A DNA stretch of 64,000 bases, taken from contig JAFADY010000063.1 of assembly GCA_023424395.1 (NCBI GenBank), positions 317,354-381,353 on the forward strand. The letters run 5' to 3'. Of this stretch, positions 57,865 to 64,000 are shown one piece after another. How positions within the stretch are numbered: position 1 is the first letter of the stretch; each line of letters opens with the position of its first letter. The notes beneath the pieces are model-generated. The model worked only from the letters and a program-made list of their open reading frames with translations, made no database searches and was not told the origin of the DNA. The position numbers and the translations under genes were made by a program. The DNA comes from Bacteroidota bacterium (lineage in GTDB: Bacteria > Bacteroidota > Bacteroidia > Bacteroidales > Dysgonomonadaceae).

Positions 57865-59721
57865 ATGGCTCAAGAAATAATAATGCCCAAAGCCGGAATA
57901 GACATGACCGAAGGGCAAATCGTAAAATGGTTAAAGAAAGTAGGCGACCCCGTAACTGCGGGAGAGATCATTCTTGAAATCATGACCGATAAAACCAGCA
58001 TGGAACTCGAAGCGGACGCTTCGGGCGTTCTGCTGAAAATACTCCGCAACGAAGGCGATACCGTTCCCGTTACCGAAGTTATCGGTTACATTGGCGAAGA
58101 AGGGGAGGAAATTGAAGACAAACCTGCTGAAGAGGAGAAACCCGCCGAAGAAGAGGTGGACGAAAGCTCCGAAAAATCCCCCGTCCGTCTCGAAGATTCT
58201 TATAACATAATCGTTATCGGTGGCGGCCCTGCGGGATATGTTGCAGCGATAAGAGCGGCACAACATGGCGCCAAGGTAGCCATTATAGAAAGAGGCGAAT
58301 TTGGGGGAACATGCCTTAACAAAGGATGCATTCCTACAAAAGCTTATCTAAAAAACGGAGAAATAATAGAGGGTGTTCATATGGCGGCAAATCGTGGTAT
58401 AGTATTTAATAGTACGGATTACAAGATTGATATGCCCAAAGTTGTAGAATACAAAAACTCTGTAGTGAAAAAACTCACGAGCGGCGTTGAAGCGTTGTTG
58501 CGCAGCAATAAAGTGGATATTTTCAAAGGAGTGGGCAAGATCAACAAGAATAAAGACGTTGTTGTTGACGGAACAAAAGTTATCAAAGGCGATAAAATTA
58601 TTTTATGTGGCGGATCCAAAGTATCGAAGATAAACATTCCGGGAATTGACAATCCCCATGTACTTAACAGTGACGATATATTGGATTTGACAGAACTTCC
58701 CGAATCTCTTGTCGTGATTGGCGGAGGCGTAATCGGTATCGAAATGGTGCAGGCATTCCTTGCCCTCGGGTCGAAGATCACGGTCATCGAAATGATGGAC
58801 AGAATTATCCCGGGCATCGATCAGGAAGCATCCAAGTTAATGACCGATCTGTTGAAAAAGAGAGGCGTAAAGATTCTCACATCCACAAAAATTACCCAAA
58901 TTGTAGATAAAAAAGGCAAGGTAGAAGTGAGAACCGAAGGCGGAGAATCGGTTGTTGCCGATAAAGCCCTTATTTCCATTGGCCGTGTGCCCGATAACGA
59001 AGGTATCGGCGAAGTACAATTCGAGATGGAACGAGGCCGCATCAAAGTGGATAAGTTTATGGAAACAAGCGTGAAAGGCATCTACGCACCGGGCGACATT
59101 AACGGCATTAAGATGTTGGCGCACGTAGCGTTCCGTATGGGAGAAGTAGCTGCGGATAATGCCGTAAAAGGCAATCACCGCGAAGTGAAATTGCACTCGG
59201 CTCCATCGGTTGTTTATACGCTACCCGAAATCGCCATGGTAGGTTTAACGGAAGAACAGGCAAAAGAAAAATATGACATCCGCGTAGGACGCTTCAATTT
59301 CTCGGCCAACGGCCGGGCTTTGGCATCAGGTGAGAACGTAGGTTTCGTAAAAGTAATTGCTGATAACAAGTATGGAGAAATCCTCGGAGTTCATATCGTT
59401 GGGCCGACAGCTGCAGAAATCATCAATCAGGCATCGTTGCTTGTGGAAATGGAAATAACGGTGGACGAAGTAATCAAAACGATTTACGGGCATCCCACTT
59501 ATTCCGAAGCCTTGTTCGAAGCTTGCGCCGATGTGTTGGGTGAAGCCGTGCATATTCCTAAGAAAGCAAAGGACAAGAAAAGCTCTCAAAGCGAAACAAA
59601 AACCGACAATGCGCAACAAGCCGAAAAGAAAGTTGAGGTGAAAGAACGCGAGAACACAGAGGATATGCAGGAAGAATTGCCCGAAGGCGCGGATACAAAC
59701 CACGAAAATAAAGAAGCATAA
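57865..59721 (+). CDS. lpd: dihydrolipoamide dehydrogenase (E3) with N-terminal lipoyl domain
   Basis: A 618-residue flavoenzyme that reoxidises dihydrolipoamide with NAD. Residues 1-78 are a lipoyl domain with lipoyl-Lys43 in MTDKTSMELEA, followed by an acidic Pro/Glu linker to about 110. The E3 core then has VIGGGPAGYVAA (FAD), the redox disulfide in GGTCLNKGC (Cys150, Cys155), GGGVIGIEM (NAD) and the C-terminal HPTYSEALFEA. A charged, low-complexity tail of about 50 residues (from about 570) ends the chain. It carries the only lipoyl domain in the cluster. It lies 94 bp after pdhC, and lplA follows. Confidence 0.95.
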   Translation: MAQEIIMPKAGIDMTEGQIVKWLKKVGDPVTAGEIILEIMTDKTSMELEADASGVLLKILRNEGDTVPVTEVIGYIGEEGEEIEDKPAEEEKPAEEEVDESSEKSPVRLEDSYNIIVIGGGPAGYVAAIRAAQHGAKVAIIERGEFGGTCLNKGCIPTKAYLKNGEIIEGVHMAANRGIVFNSTDYKIDMPKVVEYKNSVVKKLTSGVEALLRSNKVDIFKGVGKINKNKDVVVDGTKVIKGDKIILCGGSKVSKINIPGIDNPHVLNSDDILDLTELPESLVVIGGGVIGIEMVQAFLALGSKITVIEMMDRIIPGIDQEASKLMTDLLKKRGVKILTSTKITQIVDKKGKVEVRTEGGESVVADKALISIGRVPDNEGIGEVQFEMERGRIKVDKFMETSVKGIYAPGDINGIKMLAHVAFRMGEVAADNAVKGNHREVKLHSAPSVVYTLPEIAMVGLTEEQAKEKYDIRVGRFNFSANGRALASGENVGFVKVIADNKYGEILGVHIVGPTAAEIINQASLLVEMEITVDEVIKTIYGHPTYSEALFEACADVLGEAVHIPKKAKDKKSSQSETKTDNAQQAEKKVEVKERENTEDMQEELPEGADTNHENKEA

Positions 59722-59742
59722 TTCTTACATTATTTATCAAAG

Positions 59743-59780
59743 AAAAGGCCGGTTTTACTTTCGCAAAACTTGGCCTTTTT
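59743..59780 (+). terminator. intrinsic terminator after lpd
   Basis: AAAAGGCC (59743-59750) pairs with GGCC then TTTTT (59772-59780), with an inner TTTT/AAAA pairing. A new promoter follows at once. Confidence 0.75.
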
Positions 59781-59781
59781 A

Positions 59782-59789
59782 TATTTTTG
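59782..59789 (+). promoter_or_regulatory. -7 promoter element for lplA
   Basis: TATTTTTG, a match to TAnnTTTG, 19 bp before the lplA ATG and directly after the lpd terminator. Confidence 0.65.
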
Positions 59790-59807
59790 CGAATAAAAAA
59801 GTGAAAC

Positions 59808-60800
59808 ATGATATACATCGTCAATACATCTACCAATCCTGCTTACAACATTGCTCTTGAGGAGTATTGTTTCAAGAAATTACTGCATCACGATAAAATA
59901 TTTATCCTTTGGATCAATGAACCCTCCATTATTGTAGGTAAACACCAAAACACCATCGAGGAAATCAATGCAGAATTTGTAAAAGAAAACAGCATCCATG
60001 TTGTGCGGCGCATATCGGGCGGCGGAGCAGTGTACCACGATTTGAACAACCTGAATTACACCATTATCTCTAACGAAGAGAAAAGCGACTTTGATTTTAA
60101 AACTTTCTCTGAGCCTGTTATCGATACGTTGGGCGAGTTGGGTGTGAAAGCCGAGTTTACCGGAAGAAACGATTTGGTGATCGATGGAAAAAAGATTTGC
60201 GGCAACGCGCAAGCTTACATAAAAGGACGCGTGATGCATCATGGATGTTTGCTTTTCGATACCGATCTGACAGTGTTATCGCAAGCATTGGAAGTACCTA
60301 AAGACGTAATAGAATCGAAAAGCATAAAATCGGTGCGAAGCGCGGTTGACAATATTCTTTCGCATTTGCCCGAAAAAATATCGGTAAACGAGTTTGCCGA
60401 TAAACTGTTGGCGCACATGAAAAGCAAGTTCCCCGAAATGAAAGAATACGTTTTTTCGGAAGAAGAACTCGCGGAAATAAAGAAAACGCAAAACGAGAAA
60501 TTCGGCACGTGGAAGTGGAATTACGGGTATTCACCCAATTTTAATATTACCCGCAACAGCCGTTTCACAGCCGGAAAAATTCAAGTGAAAGCGGATATAG
60601 AGAACTCTGTAATCAACGGTATCCGTTTCTACGGCACATTTTTCGGGAAAAACAGCGATCTGTCGGAAGTCGAAAACGCCTTGGCCGGAATTAACTATAC
60701 GCCCGAAACGGTAAGATTGGTACTTTCGCAGATAGATCATTCTCAATACTTCGCCGGATTCTCCTTGGAAGAACTCACCGAAGCCATTGTAGGAGGTTAA
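59808..60800 (+). CDS. lplA: lipoate-protein ligase A
   Basis: Activates free lipoate with ATP and attaches it to the lysine of lipoyl domains. The 330 residues have the substrate loop RRISGGGAVYHDLNNLNYT, the catalytic-lysine block VIDGKKICGNAQA and the C-terminal domain. Length is normal for the full two-domain enzyme. The gene directly follows the PDH cluster, whose only lipoyl domain is on E3, so Lys43 of that protein is a likely target. It has its own promoter. Confidence 0.94.
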   Translation: MIYIVNTSTNPAYNIALEEYCFKKLLHHDKIFILWINEPSIIVGKHQNTIEEINAEFVKENSIHVVRRISGGGAVYHDLNNLNYTIISNEEKSDFDFKTFSEPVIDTLGELGVKAEFTGRNDLVIDGKKICGNAQAYIKGRVMHHGCLLFDTDLTVLSQALEVPKDVIESKSIKSVRSAVDNILSHLPEKISVNEFADKLLAHMKSKFPEMKEYVFSEEELAEIKKTQNEKFGTWKWNYGYSPNFNITRNSRFTAGKIQVKADIENSVINGIRFYGTFFGKNSDLSEVENALAGINYTPETVRLVLSQIDHSQYFAGFSLEELTEAIVGG

Positions 60801-60822
60801 ACTTTTTTATTATATCGCATCC

Positions 60823-60954
60823 TAAAAGCCCGCGGCCTTTTTTAAAAAGGCTTCGAGCTTTTCCAAAAAAGGTAACGCCCTTTTACCCAAAACGTGCTGA
60901 GCTTTTGCCTTAAACCTGCTGAGGTTTTGCTCAAAAGGTGCTGAGGTTTTATCT
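60823..60954. repeat. degenerate 22-bp tandem array of hairpin units
   Basis: Six units of 22 bp (60823, 60845, 60867, 60889, 60911, 60933) of the form AAAAGG(T/C)nnTGAGNCTTTT. In units such as AAAAGG...CTTTT and AAACC...GGTTT both arms can pair, so each unit can form a small hairpin. The array fills the gap between convergent lplA and pnuC and reaches past the pnuC stop. It may act as a terminator. It is not CRISPR, since there are no spacers. Confidence 0.7.
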
Positions 60955-61521
60955 TCGTTCTAAACCGGCTTTCATCATCCGCTTCCACTTGAAATACCCG
61001 AATACAGAGATCACGGAATAAATAAAAAACAACCCCGCCGTGGGATACAGGCCTTTCCACACATAAAGACCGCACGACACCACGTTCACCACAAACCAAA
61101 TACCCCACTGTTCAATGTATTTTTGTGCCAGCATCCACATGCCGAGTATGCTTAAGGCGGTGGTCAGACTATCGCCGTAAGGCACGGGGCTGTCTGTGAA
61201 CCTGATGAGAATAAAAGCAATGACGGCGAAAAACGCCATCCCGATAAGCGTTAGCGGCAAAATACGCCGTGCAGGAACGTGTGTTATCGGTATCTCTGTT
61301 CCCGAATTCTTTCCCTGATTCCATTTTATCCACCCGTAAATACTTGCGAACAAATAATAAATATTTATTCCCATATCGGCATAAAACTTGCTTTGGAAAA
61401 ATATCCAAATATAAACAACAGGCATCAGCACGCCAAAGAGCCACAGCCATTTATTGGCCGTGTACTCCAAATATAAATAGATCAAGCCTATTACGGCGCC
61501 AACGATCTCAATTGTTTGCAT
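60949..61521 (-). CDS. pnuT: PnuC-family vitamin transporter, probably thiamine (PnuT)
   Basis: A 190-residue membrane protein with about seven helices. Family blocks are LYLEYTANKWLWLFGVLMPV and GINIYYLFASIYGWIKWNQ. PnuC carries nicotinamide riboside, PnuT thiamine and PnuX riboflavin; they are facilitators that depend on phosphorylation inside the cell. The gene is downstream of a TonB receptor gene that follows a TPP riboswitch, so thiamine is the best substrate call. The protein ends inside the hairpin array, which supplies its last codons. Confidence 0.85.
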   Translation of the reverse strand: MQTIEIVGAVIGLIYLYLEYTANKWLWLFGVLMPVVYIWIFFQSKFYADMGINIYYLFASIYGWIKWNQGKNSGTEIPITHVPARRILPLTLIGMAFFAVIAFILIRFTDSPVPYGDSLTTALSILGMWMLAQKYIEQWGIWFVVNVVSCGLYVWKGLYPTAGLFFIYSVISVFGYFKWKRMMKAGLERR

Positions 61522-61525
61522 AAAT

Positions 61526-61579
61526 TACCCCTTTAAATTAATAATCCCTTTAAGTCCCCTTCAGGGGATTTAGGGGTCT
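61526..61579 (-). repeat. CCCC-type palindromic repeat in the thiamine operon
   Basis: A clear reverse copy at 61552-61579 (minus strand GACCCCTAAATCCCCTGAAG) with a decayed forward partner at 61526-61554 (ACCCCTTTAAATTAATAATC). It abuts the stop codon of the receptor gene. Confidence 0.65.
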
Positions 61580-63810
61580 CAGAACTTAATTGTTACCCTT
61601 GCCATATAATTTCGGGTAGCTTGCGGATAATATCCCACGTAATCCGACGGTGTATCGACGCCATCGGCGCGGAAAAACGATTTCGAAGCATATCCGTTGG
61701 CTGCATATTCCGTTCCGAAAATGTTATTTACAAAAAAGTCCAAGGCAATTGTGCCCAACCGCGTGGGGCGGAACGTGTAACCTGCCGTGAAGTTACTTAC
61801 GAAATAAGCATCCAGTGAACGGGCATCGTTGGAGGTGTTGTCCAAATATTGTTTGCTCACGTATTTACCCAAAAGGTGAAAACGCCAAGCCGATGTGGGT
61901 GTGTAAGTAACGGATGCGGCGCCAACTACATTGGGCGAATAAGAGATATTGGTAGATGCAAACTGTTCGGTCTTTTGGTCGATAACATCCCAATTCTCGT
62001 CATACACATCGTAATACGCCGTGTAGTTTTTAATTTTGTTGGCGCTGATGGTTGTGTTGGCATCCACACGCAGCTTGTTGGCAACGAGCGGAATCCCGGC
62101 TTCCAATTCAATGCCGGCGCGGTAGCTGTCTTTCACGTTTTCCATCAGTTTATAGCCGATGTCGCTCAACCGGCCGGTTTGCACCAATTGGTTATCGTAT
62201 AACATATAATAAAGGTTCGCACCGAAATGATATGTATTTTTGTCGAATTTATATCCGAGTTCGAAATCGTACATACGTTCGGGTTTCACCTCGTGCTTTT
62301 CGGTTCCTTTCTTGGCATCTTTCAAATCGGCCCGAAGCGGTTCGCGGTTCCCAACCGAAACCGAGCCGTATATTCTGTTAAACGGGTCGAAATTATAAAA
62401 AGCTCCGGCTTTTGGGTTGAAGAAATTGTACGAGAAGTTATCGGTCAAATCCACAAAATCGTCATCCATTCCCGTAAACTTATAGGTAATAAACCTGCCC
62501 TGCACGTCGCCGAAGATCGAAAGTTTGTCGCTCAACTGATACTCTGCTTTCGTGAAGATGTTTATTTCGGATTTTTTACCGTTGTTATCATACCATTTTG
62601 TGTTGGGGGCGATGTTCTGATTGTGTTTCACCCAAGGCAGATAACCGTAGTGGTCTCCGTCGTATAAACTGTACATCGCTCCTCCCTGCACACGCCACGC
62701 GTTACGTTGATACGTGAGCCCTATGTTGCCTACATAAAAATGATTGCTCATTAGTTTTTGGCGCACAACGTCCGAATTTTCATAAGTTACGCCGTCTATT
62801 ACTTGCGGCTCAAAGCCATAATCACTCTTCAGATTCTCGTCGCTCCTGTAGTTCTCATAGTAACCGTAACCGTTGTTATAACTCAGGTTCGCATTCAGAT
62901 CGAGGTGATCGGTTAGGTTACGTGTAAAGATCAACTGCACGATATCCGAAAAGTAATTATCGGTTTCGTCATTGTAGTACATTACGTTTCCGGCATCGTC
63001 ATAATACTCTCCTGCCGGATTATATCGACGGCCGTGTTCATCTATCTGATCTTGCGTTACACCTTCCCACGTGATGCCTGTTTTCTGACGGCCGCGCAGG
63101 TAAACCAACCGCAGCAGTTGATTATCGGCATAGTGCGAAAGCGCCGCATACAAATTGTTATGATTTACAAATCCGTTGCGGATGTATCCATCGCTTCTGA
63201 CATAAGAATAACGCGCATCGAAAGAGAGCCCGTTAGACAAAATGCCTGTTCCGCCCGCAATGGTCGATAAAAACGTATTGTAACTACCCACAGCCGTAGA
63301 GGCTTCGCCATATGCATGGGAACGCCCGCCTGTGGTTTGCAGCGAGAGGCTCGCGCCGAAGGCCGAGCCTCCGTTGGTGGATGTTCCCACGCCGCGTTGC
63401 AGTTGCACGCTTTGCAGCGAGTTGGAAAGATCGGGGAGGTTTACCCAATACACCTCGGAGCTTTCGGGATTATTTAGCGGCATTCCGTTCAGTGTAACGT
63501 TAATACGCGTGGCATCCGTTCCACGAATGCGAAAAGCGGTGTTTCCCACGCCCGTTCCACCTTCGGTAAAGGCCACCACCGAGGGTAGCGTTTGCAGCAC
63601 CATCGGCAGGTTGACGGCAGCGTTTTCTTTTTTGAGTTCTACAGCCGTTACATTGCTGTAGGCCATTGGCGTTCGTTGTCCGGCGCGTGTGCCTGATACA
63701 ACCACTTCTTCCAATTGCACATTTTTTAAACTGTCGGGTTGGTTGTCTGCCTGCGCAAACAGTGAAAGGTTCAGAGCCAAAAGCCCTGCAAGAATGAAAA
63801 CCTTTTTCAT
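61579..63810 (-). CDS. TonB-dependent outer-membrane receptor, probably for thiamine
   Basis: A 743-residue receptor. Signal peptide MKKVFILAGLLALNLSLFA, then a TonB-box-like LEEVVVSGTRAG, a plug domain (NTAFRIRGTDATRINVTLNG, VQLQRGVGTSTNGGSAFGAS) and a 22-strand-type barrel that ends in ARVTIKF. It has no N-terminal carboxypeptidase-like domain. A TPP riboswitch with terminator lies upstream and pnuT downstream, so it most likely imports thiamine or its phosphates across the outer membrane. Siderophore-type receptors share this fold, so substrate rests on context. Confidence 0.9.
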   Translation of the reverse strand: MKKVFILAGLLALNLSLFAQADNQPDSLKNVQLEEVVVSGTRAGQRTPMAYSNVTAVELKKENAAVNLPMVLQTLPSVVAFTEGGTGVGNTAFRIRGTDATRINVTLNGMPLNNPESSEVYWVNLPDLSNSLQSVQLQRGVGTSTNGGSAFGASLSLQTTGGRSHAYGEASTAVGSYNTFLSTIAGGTGILSNGLSFDARYSYVRSDGYIRNGFVNHNNLYAALSHYADNQLLRLVYLRGRQKTGITWEGVTQDQIDEHGRRYNPAGEYYDDAGNVMYYNDETDNYFSDIVQLIFTRNLTDHLDLNANLSYNNGYGYYENYRSDENLKSDYGFEPQVIDGVTYENSDVVRQKLMSNHFYVGNIGLTYQRNAWRVQGGAMYSLYDGDHYGYLPWVKHNQNIAPNTKWYDNNGKKSEINIFTKAEYQLSDKLSIFGDVQGRFITYKFTGMDDDFVDLTDNFSYNFFNPKAGAFYNFDPFNRIYGSVSVGNREPLRADLKDAKKGTEKHEVKPERMYDFELGYKFDKNTYHFGANLYYMLYDNQLVQTGRLSDIGYKLMENVKDSYRAGIELEAGIPLVANKLRVDANTTISANKIKNYTAYYDVYDENWDVIDQKTEQFASTNISYSPNVVGAASVTYTPTSAWRFHLLGKYVSKQYLDNTSNDARSLDAYFVSNFTAGYTFRPTRLGTIALDFFVNNIFGTEYAANGYASKSFFRADGVDTPSDYVGYYPQATRNYMARVTIKF

Positions 63811-63828
63811 TTACAATTAAGTTTTTAT

Positions 63829-63856
63829 GACACAAAAAGTAAATGGCTTTTGTGTC
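63829..63856 (-). promoter_or_regulatory. hairpin in the leader of the receptor gene
   Basis: GACACAAAA (63829-63837) and TTTTGTGTC (63848-63856) form a perfect 9-bp stem 19 bp before the ATG. There is no T-tract after it on the minus strand, so it is more likely a leader structure affecting translation or mRNA stability than a terminator. Confidence 0.45.
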
Positions 63857-63899
63857 GGATTAATAAATAAAAAAGGGGATTTATGTAAGAATTTATACC

Positions 63900-63930
63900 A
63901 AAAAATAAAGCCACAGTTGTTGTGAGCTTT
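63900..63930 (-). terminator. riboswitch expression platform terminator
   Basis: On the minus strand AAAGCTCACA pairs with TGTGGCTTT (one bulge) and runs into ATTTTTTGG. It lies between the TPP aptamer and the receptor gene, as expected for transcriptional control. Confidence 0.6.
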
Positions 63931-63934
63931 GCCT

Positions 63935-64000
63935 TTTTTCCCTCCGCCGGCATTATCCGGATCAGGTGATGGGTATGATCTCAGCCCGTTATTGTAAGGC
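63935..64000 (-). promoter_or_regulatory. TPP riboswitch (THI element), 5' part outside window
   Basis: The minus strand reads GGGCTGAGATCATACCC, then ACCTGATCCGGATAATGCC and GGCGGAGGGA. This is the TPP aptamer core with the conserved CTGAGA and CCTGATCTGG-type segments. The beginning lies beyond 64000. It controls the receptor and pnuT genes, so high thiamine pyrophosphate should lower their expression. Confidence 0.9.

Noticed and set aside
60823..60954. CRISPR-like repeats between lplA and pnuT
   Set aside because: The 22-bp units are directly adjacent without unique spacers, are too degenerate, and no cas gene is nearby.

Overview
The window is a chromosome segment of a Bacteroidota bacterium, most likely a Bacteroidales. 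Three things support this. Promoters carry the phylum's TAnnTTTG -7 element (for example 2952, 22752, 49266). Most start codons lack a Shine-Dalgarno sequence. Phylum-specific families are present: the L28-L33-DUF4295-ftsY cluster, DUF4468, DUF4838, DUF1573, and TonB-type receptor or barrel genes paired with TPR genes. Base composition is moderate in the housekeeping parts and clearly AT-rich at about 18.2-20.5 kb and 36.6-45.5 kb, the two most accessory-looking stretches. No genus can be named from this alone.

Layout. 0-4 kb: end of an O-acetylhomoserine sulfhydrylase gene, a convergent OPT peptide transporter and an NlpE-like lipoprotein. 4.1-10.6 kb: oxidative TCA branch, aconitase - prokaryotic-type isocitrate dehydrogenase (IDH) - citrate synthase - eukaryotic-type IDH. 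10.6-17.5 kb: Nif3-like protein, coiled-coil zinc-ribbon protein, then a TPR plus outer-membrane barrel pair on the minus strand. 17.7-20.5 kb: AT-rich winged-helix Fic-Nudix operon with a striking nested operator, a DUF4359 protein and a HEPN-like protein. 20.5-35.4 kb: housekeeping genes (mrp, trmB, gdhA, an AddB-like nuclease, tadA, yraN, birA, pyrH, frr, rsgA, cls, aroK, an Ald-like gene). 35.4-45.0 kb, minus strand: an AT-rich operon that looks like a synthase-dependent exopolysaccharide system (HEAT-repeat membrane protein, processive GT2, TPR plus barrel porin, DUF4838, DUF1573), followed by sixA-like and cyclophilin genes. 45.5-54.1 kb: MATE, tRNA-Gly, tRNA-Tyr, ribH, ribosomal proteins, ftsY, rimO, two HU-type genes and a SIMPL protein. 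54.4-60.8 kb: pyruvate dehydrogenase complex and lplA. 60.9-64 kb: thiamine uptake operon (TonB receptor plus PnuC/PnuT) behind a TPP riboswitch cut by the window end.

How the genes work together. The PDH cluster has an unusual domain layout: E2 has no lipoyl domain but has two peripheral-subunit-binding domains, and the only lipoyl domain is fused to E3. A lipoate ligase gene follows directly. Acetyl-CoA from PDH can enter the citrate synthase-aconitase branch, where the two IDHs are predicted to differ in cofactor (NAD for the first, NADP for the second). They would feed 2-oxoglutarate to the NADP-type GdhA at 22.8 kb.

A family of short palindromic repeats (core CCCCTAAATCCCCTGAAG) is scattered through the window, often as inverted pairs abutting stop codons. 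It, or a related element, appears to have extended the N-termini of PdhB and the first IDH. The strongest leads for new biology are the rewired PDH complex, the nested operator in front of Fic-Nudix, and the exopolysaccharide operon.
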